Below are positions 58,428 to 64,000 of a stretch of DNA of 64,000 nt, piece after piece. Position numbers and translations under genes: made by a program. The notes below the pieces were generated by a model. It saw nothing but the letters and a program-made list of their open reading frames with translations. It was not told the origin of the DNA and searched no databases. Positions within the stretch are counted from its first letter, which is position 1. The number at the start of each line of letters is the position of its first letter. Source of the DNA: Saksenaea vasiformis B4078 (Eukaryota; Mucoromycota; Mucoromycetes; Mucorales; Saksenaeaceae); assembly GCA_000697055.1 (NCBI GenBank), contig JNDT01001311.1, forward strand, positions 1 through 64,000, read 5' to 3'.

Positions 58428-58661
58428 AGATGAAGAAAAAGACATCTCTCTCTCTCTCTTTTCATGCAATATTCCTCTTGTTTTTCTCTTTTTTCGCTTT
58501 TTTTTTTTCTTTCTTGCTTTTTTTTTCTTATCGTAGACACTTTTTCTATCTTAATGTATAAAGTTCTCTCTCTCTCTTTCTTTCTTTTTTTATTTTGAAT
58601 TGTTAAATACATACAATACATGTGACAATGCGGTAAAAAAGGTATAAATAATACAGCTCAA

Positions 58662-61600
58662 CTAATGTCTATAATCAAGCCAGCGACTAACACTATCAGG
58701 ACCTACGAGGTCTCGGATAGTAGAAATCAGCTGTTCAATTTCGACCGCTAGCTGTTCAGAATTCATCAAATATGCACTATAGTACGTGACATCTAGATCG
58801 TGCAGTCTTTCAGCTCTAAATGATGGTAGCGAACGTACTTTCATAGTTAGATTTCGCCTCGCTCTCGTTGGTCGCAAGATGTAAGGTGGAAGTGGTGTCT
58901 TGTTGACCAACGCATTAGCCCCCAGTTGGAATGCTGTTAGGAAAGATGATATCTAGAATATATAATTTAGATTAAATCACTAGAAAAGCCGCGTAATTTA
59001 CCAATTCTTTACGCTCCTTCCAAGTCTGTTTAACGAGCTTTATCCGCCAGCGTACATCTGTTTTCTCCAGAGAGTTCTCCATAGCTACCATTATATGAAG
59101 GATATTATCCAGTATCTGCAACATATGCAGATACTTCTCTTCTGGGAAAATGCCGCGCAACGCTGGCTCAAATCGACTTTGTTCCAACAATACACGAGCT
59201 GACTTAATTTGGCGCCGGATGCTTTGGGACAGGCTATAGAAAAGTTTACGGTTCCTTAGTTGCACTACTTCGTCTTGTCTCGAGATTTTCAGTACGAGAG
59301 CCAGAAAACTCGAATAGAGTGTACTAAGTTCACCAAGGGTATTAGCAATCCGGCGCCGCAATTCAACTCGGCCCGTTGTTGGGAAGGGGAGAACCAAAAT
59401 GATGTGCGCACCAGCAACACCTACGACGACAGACACCAACCTCTATTGAGAAGAAGAAGAACATGTTACACCTGATGCTGTACGGTCGTCCTTTTTTCTA
59501 AAAAAAAAATTACCTGCCAAGCAACGTCGAGAATGGTATAACTTTGGCCCTCTTGGATATGATTGTAGGTATAACCGATAGCTGACAAAGCTTTAACATC
59601 ACTAAACATAGGACAGTAACGTACTTACTGAGAGATATAGTAATAAGACTGAACATGCCGGCAGGCTTCCAGAACTGACCCTTCAGATACACCAGCCAGC
59701 AGGGAAGGTTGAAGATAAACGTCAAGACCAAAAGCCCTGCAACGTTTCCACGGGCTGCAACCCAGATGATCATAGCAATGACAACCCCTACAAATGATCC
59801 GACCGTCCTTGTCACGGTACTATGCGAATACCACTATTAGAATATGCGTATGCGAAATTAGTAAATTACCCAAAAAAGTTACTGCCCATGGATGGACCCA
59901 TCCAAATAAGTGCAACCACAACAGACCACTGCCCTCGTACATCATTGTACCACCCGACGGAGGAATTCAGGAACGCAGGAAGCGACAGAAGCATGACTAG
60001 AATGCCAGCACGAAGAGCAAATAATGTCTCGGCAGTGTACAAGTATTTCACACTGAAAACATACCACGTGTAGCAAAAGCGTTGGAATGAAGTAGCAGGA
60101 AATGCGACATCTGGATCATGATAAGTGAGTGGGTCTAGTGCACTTTCAGCCGCAAGCGCTGGTCCTGGGCGTTGCGCCGATTTCTGTCCTACTACGCCTC
60201 TGGCGGATGGAAATAGCCGATTGTACTGCTCTTCCATGTCTAGCATCGCTGTGTGTTGGGTCAGAGTCCTCTGAATAGTTAACGGATTGTTTTGCGCAAT
60301 GGCACTCGGGACATCAAGATCAAAATCTTCGTCGGACTTGTGCTTGTTCTGAAGCAGATTCCGAAGCGACATATGCGGCATCCAAATCTTCCGCTTCTTG
60401 CGAACGTTGTCCATTTCGTAGATCAAGGATGAAAGGGTATACACTTTTTCACAGTACTCACGCAAGTTAAACTGAAATAAAAGTAATAGGAACAAGATCC
60501 GCCGTGGCGCCTGACAGGTGTACAGGCGGTCGAGTCCATCCAAACGATGTCGGTCAAATCGCTCGATCGCTGCCATTAAGGCTAATGAAGGGTCCACGTT
60601 TCTTGGTTGGGGAAGAGGTTCGAGCTTGCAGAAGAACCGATAAAAGGACGGCTTATTGTTTAGTCGTGGGTCGATCCGTTGCATTCGCTGCAGTCGTTTG
60701 ATTGATTCAGATACAGCATCAGAGCACGCTCTGACGAGATCCAGGTAGATTGGCCGTATCTCATGCATCACTTCGTTATATTCTTTTCGCCAAGCACTTG
60801 GTGTACATGCCGCTTCATCCAGTCTGACTGTTTCGCCTTCCAAATACGGTTTGCCTTCAGCGCCAGAACCGGAAGATATGCGGGCATTGGGTGTGGTTGC
60901 AGATGACGAACGAATGCCTAGATCGACCTCTTTTTTATGTTCGTCTTCGTCATCATGCACGTCGTATTCATCGTTTTCCTCAGCGTCACTTCCCATATCG
61001 ATCTCGCTTTCGCTATCGTTCATGTCGGTAGTCTTAATGCTGGCTGTAGTGGTGGTGCTACTGTTCCTCCTCCTATTTCGCTTATTTTGTGCAGAAGTAG
61101 GATCTAATTCATCCCTTGCAGCAAATTTCCTTAAACGATCGGCTAGGCGGTGTCGTATCTCTGCCTTTCGCATATTACTTTCCATTACTCTGCTTAATCC
61201 AATTCCTTGAATGGGAACGCGCATGGCTTTGATCACTTTTGTTATCGCACTAGCGTCCACTGGTGCAATGTAGTTAAAGCTGACCTCACGGCGAATCACA
61301 CGCTTTGTGTTTACTAACGTCGAAATGTCGTTGTCAATCATTTGATGAATTTTGGCTAGCGATTCAGGCTGGAATCGAGTGAGTGAATGATCTTCTAGTA
61401 CTGTCACATGGAGAAATCCGTCGATTTGGCGACGCGCTATACCATCAAACGTTTCGAGTAACTTAGTGAGTTGTTCTACGAATGTTCGTGTTGAATTTTC
61501 GGGAAAAATGGCAATATTGACGATAAACACCAAAAAGAATCCGATCAAGACAGGTATATAAAGCGATAACTAAAAGTCATTGTCAGCAACTACTGTTGAA

Positions 61601-62332
61601 AATGCAAGAGGTCAAGATTACCGTTCCTCTCGGTGACCACTCATCTTCAAGGATTGAGGTTGTTAGACTCACGACCATGATACTAGCCGAAAGCATGCCT
61701 GTTTAAAAAAAAAACGGAAAAAGTTAACAAATTTTCGGGATCGATGACGCCTGATCATTTATTCGGTGTTACCTCCCACGTTTGCTTGATCCACTTTCAC
61801 CCGAACATAGTTTAGGCCAAAGGCTCCCGTGAATTCAAACATAGCAGCAATAGCGCACATCTTAGGCTGCGCAAGGCGAGTATCTGTAGGATCACGTACT
61901 AACGATGCGCAATAAGTGCCTAACAGAGACCATCCTGCAGCGACGGTACACATGATGGTACCGAACGTGATGCTCTATAGTCGGAGTTATCGGTTAAGGG
62001 AAACACCGACGCTTTTTCTTTTTCCTGTGTGTTCTTTATTTTACCTCTGCAATCATTCCATATGATTTGGAAGGATGCACAAATTCAACTGCCACAGATG
62101 CAAAAACGATCCCAACTTGAGTTTTTTCCCGAATTGATTCGACCATCAGCAGGCTCAATGCAATGGTAACGGCGATGTCGGCTTTTAGAATTTTCAGAAC
62201 TGCAGACCATGTGAGTGATTGCCAGATGCCATACAGACGTTGTCTGATTGTTTGAAGTGGTAATGTGTGGCCGGACAACGGCGAGAAATGAAAGCTATGG
62301 CGTGTTGAAAATGCATCATCCTTGTTGTTCAT
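58662..62332 (-). CDS. ArAE_2/FUSC-type multi-pass membrane protein (brefeldin A sensitivity-related)
   Basis: Eight exons on the minus strand: 62332-62045, 61974-61773, 61698-61622, 61569-59870, 59819-59629, 59590-59514, 59442-59002 and 58952-58662, giving 1,088 residues with consistent phases. The layout is that of fungal proteins with an N-terminal six-helix ArAE-like block and a second C-terminal FUSC-like block. The first block includes ADIAVTIALSLLMVES, MCTVAAGWSLLGTYCA, FGLNYVRVKV and YIPVLIGFFLVFIVNIAIFPE. The second includes LFALRAGILVMLLSLPAFL, WMGPSMGSNFFGTVTRTVGSFVG and FNLPCWLVYLKGQFW. A long cytosolic region with acidic and Arg/Lys-rich segments lies between. The family is related to aromatic-acid exporters and to proteins linked with brefeldin A sensitivity; the substrate is unknown. 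One intron is only 38 nt (59591-59628). Confidence 0.9.
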
Positions 62333-64000
62333 TTTGTTTCCTAGGATATACGATCAAGTGCATAACCAAACAAAGGGAGAAAATGAAGACGAAAAAGATG
62401 AAAGAAAGAGAAAGAAAGAAAAAGAAAAGTCTACGAATTAAATAGATAGGGAAAAGAAAGAGCGTGGCAAATCTGTCATTTCTTGTCACTCATAACCTCC
62501 AAGTTTTGTGTTTCAAACACAGCCTGATTTGGAAGTTAAACCGTTGCATGGAAGAACTCTATTTAGCTGCTGCTGGCCGGTGTATTTAACAATGAGTGTG
62601 GGAACACTATGTAAACTATTGAATATAATGAGACGCTATCTACCTTCTGGAATTAAATATAAACAATTCCCTGCATTATATCTTAAGAAACATAAAAGAA
62701 CTCTGATCGTCCAGTCAAGATATTTGTACATGGTGCGATCATTAAAGGAATAACGAAATATAAGCTTAGGATCAAGGTGCGCACATGCCATGTAGGTGCA
62801 TATAAGTTCTGAAAAATGAAACAACGATGGCGTATACCATACACCTCCAACGTCAAATGGTCTGCTTTCAAACGATTAGTCCTGATCTTAAAAGAGACCA
62901 GAAAGCGACAACGAAGCACTCAGTATACACGATCATCGGTATAGAATTAGGTTTTTTTCTTTGTAGTACGCTCCTTAAAAAATATTTATACAGTTCATTT
63001 TTTATGCGCACAAAACAAGCATAGCCACAGTCTGCTGCTATGGATGTACCGATTAAATCGCCTATCACAGGAAACAGTAACCCCTAATGTTCATGGCATA
63101 AATTCCAAGAATTCTATTATCCTTTCTCGTTTTACCATCAAATCAAACGCAACCAATATCAAGTGTCGCCCCGAATTGCTTCGTGACCCAATTATACAAC
63201 GATCAGCCTCTTTTTGTTTGATAAAGGTGATTGATCCTAACCGTCTGATATTTCGGTGGGCTATGACCACTGACGTACCTGCAGCGAACGTCATCTGTAA
63301 GCCTCATCGTTGACAATCGATCAGGTCTGGAAACTTTAATCTCGTGTAGCAAGCCACAGTCACCGGACTAAGTCTATCATCCCCTTGAAGTTTGAGAATG
63401 TGAACCGATTCTCTGGAGCTCATGTCCAAAGAAAACCGTGCCAAATTTATAAGTGTTAAGATACAGTTGTTGCGGCATTCTGAGTACGCATTGCGGAACA
63501 ACCAGTTTGCAGTAACTGATGCACTTGCACATGAGATGAACAGTTGCATCATTGTTGGTCAGCAGCTCGCAAGGTCTGAACGTGATTGTTTTTATTTTTA
63601 TATGTGATCAATGCGCTATAAATTGGTATTTTGTTCATTTGTCTGAAGCATATAACATGTAAAAAATACTTCCACTGCTTGGTCAAAACAAACCTTGGTC
63701 CGTATTTGCATGTAGAAGTCATTTAAGTTGAAAAATCCTGTTTTTTCTAGAATACAATGGAAATGCTATTATAAACAATGGTGTGCAACAGCCGATTGCA
63801 CAATGTTAGTCGCAGTTAGATTAGCAGCGCTTGTTTATCTTCTTACTTGATTCACTTGTCATGGTTCGCTTTAAATGGGTAGTCGGCTCGGTATACCTCG
63901 TGAAATCAGTCCAGGCCTACGTTATAGTTTCAATGAAACGAGTATTATAAAGTTACAAGTGATGAGAGGAACATTCTTTTTTGGGATTTCCCTTTATTCT
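62333..64000. other. Intergenic to right edge, nothing recognised
   Basis: Purine-rich leader of the membrane-protein gene (62380-62460), then unrecognised sequence. Frames such as 63422-63607 are short and without similarity. A gene continuing beyond the right edge cannot be excluded. Confidence 0.4.

Noticed and set aside
60851..61210. 119-codon plus-strand frame with a Leu/Val-rich hydrophobic run
   Set aside because: Antisense to acidic and Asp/Glu/Ser-rich codons of the membrane-protein gene; the hydrophobicity is a complement artefact.

Overview
This window reads as nuclear DNA of an early-diverging filamentous fungus, most likely Mucoromycota (Mucorales-like). The evidence is a set of compact, intron-rich genes (most introns about 45-80 nt, GT..AG), a velvet-family regulator, a fungal ArAE_2/FUSC-type membrane protein, a C6 zinc-cluster factor, a presenilin (kept mainly in early-diverging fungi), a phytochelatin-synthase-like gene and the 3' end of a Fanzor/TnpB-like gene. 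Base composition is moderately AT-rich. All exon models below were built by hand from the sequence and checked for continuous reading phase. No transcript data were available.

Layout. 1-7 kb: a Fanzor-like fragment (+), GOT1 (+), PWP1 (-), then a non-coding stretch with an inverted repeat and one copy (A) of a dispersed repeat. 7-17 kb: a sugar/H+ symporter of the SLC45/sucrose type (+), a coiled-coil protein with an SxIP motif (+), ribosomal protein uL13 (-), and a MYND zinc finger fused to presenilin (+). 17-22 kb: gene-poor, with repeat copy C. 22-29 kb: a Zn2Cys6 factor (-), TRM5 (-), repeat copy D and RRP15 (-). 29-36.7 kb: no supported gene. 36.7-41 kb: a velvet factor (-) and an unrecognised disordered protein (-). 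41-49 kb: mostly non-coding, with a phytochelatin-synthase-like gene (+) at 45.3 kb and a small charged protein (-) at 48.6-49.2 kb. 50-54 kb: ribosomal protein uL22 (+), a SelW-like Rdx protein (+) and arginyl-tRNA synthetase (-). 55-56 kb: repeat copy B. 57-62 kb: an Hst3/4-type sirtuin (+) convergent with a 1,088-residue ArAE_2/FUSC-type membrane protein (-).

The genes do not form a cluster with one shared function. Several are housekeeping genes for ribosome assembly and translation (PWP1, RRP15, uL13, uL22, TRM5, ArgRS). The unusual items are: (1) the MYND-presenilin fusion, which needs a GC-AG intron to join; (2) a phytochelatin-synthase homologue whose catalytic Cys is Gly although His and Asp remain, with a probable mitochondrial leader and six ATCTGAT/ATCAGAT sites upstream; (3) the Fanzor-like RNA-guided-nuclease relative at the left edge; (4) a roughly 0.9 kb dispersed repeat family with five copies; (5) introns of 32-38 nt and a 12-nt microexon.
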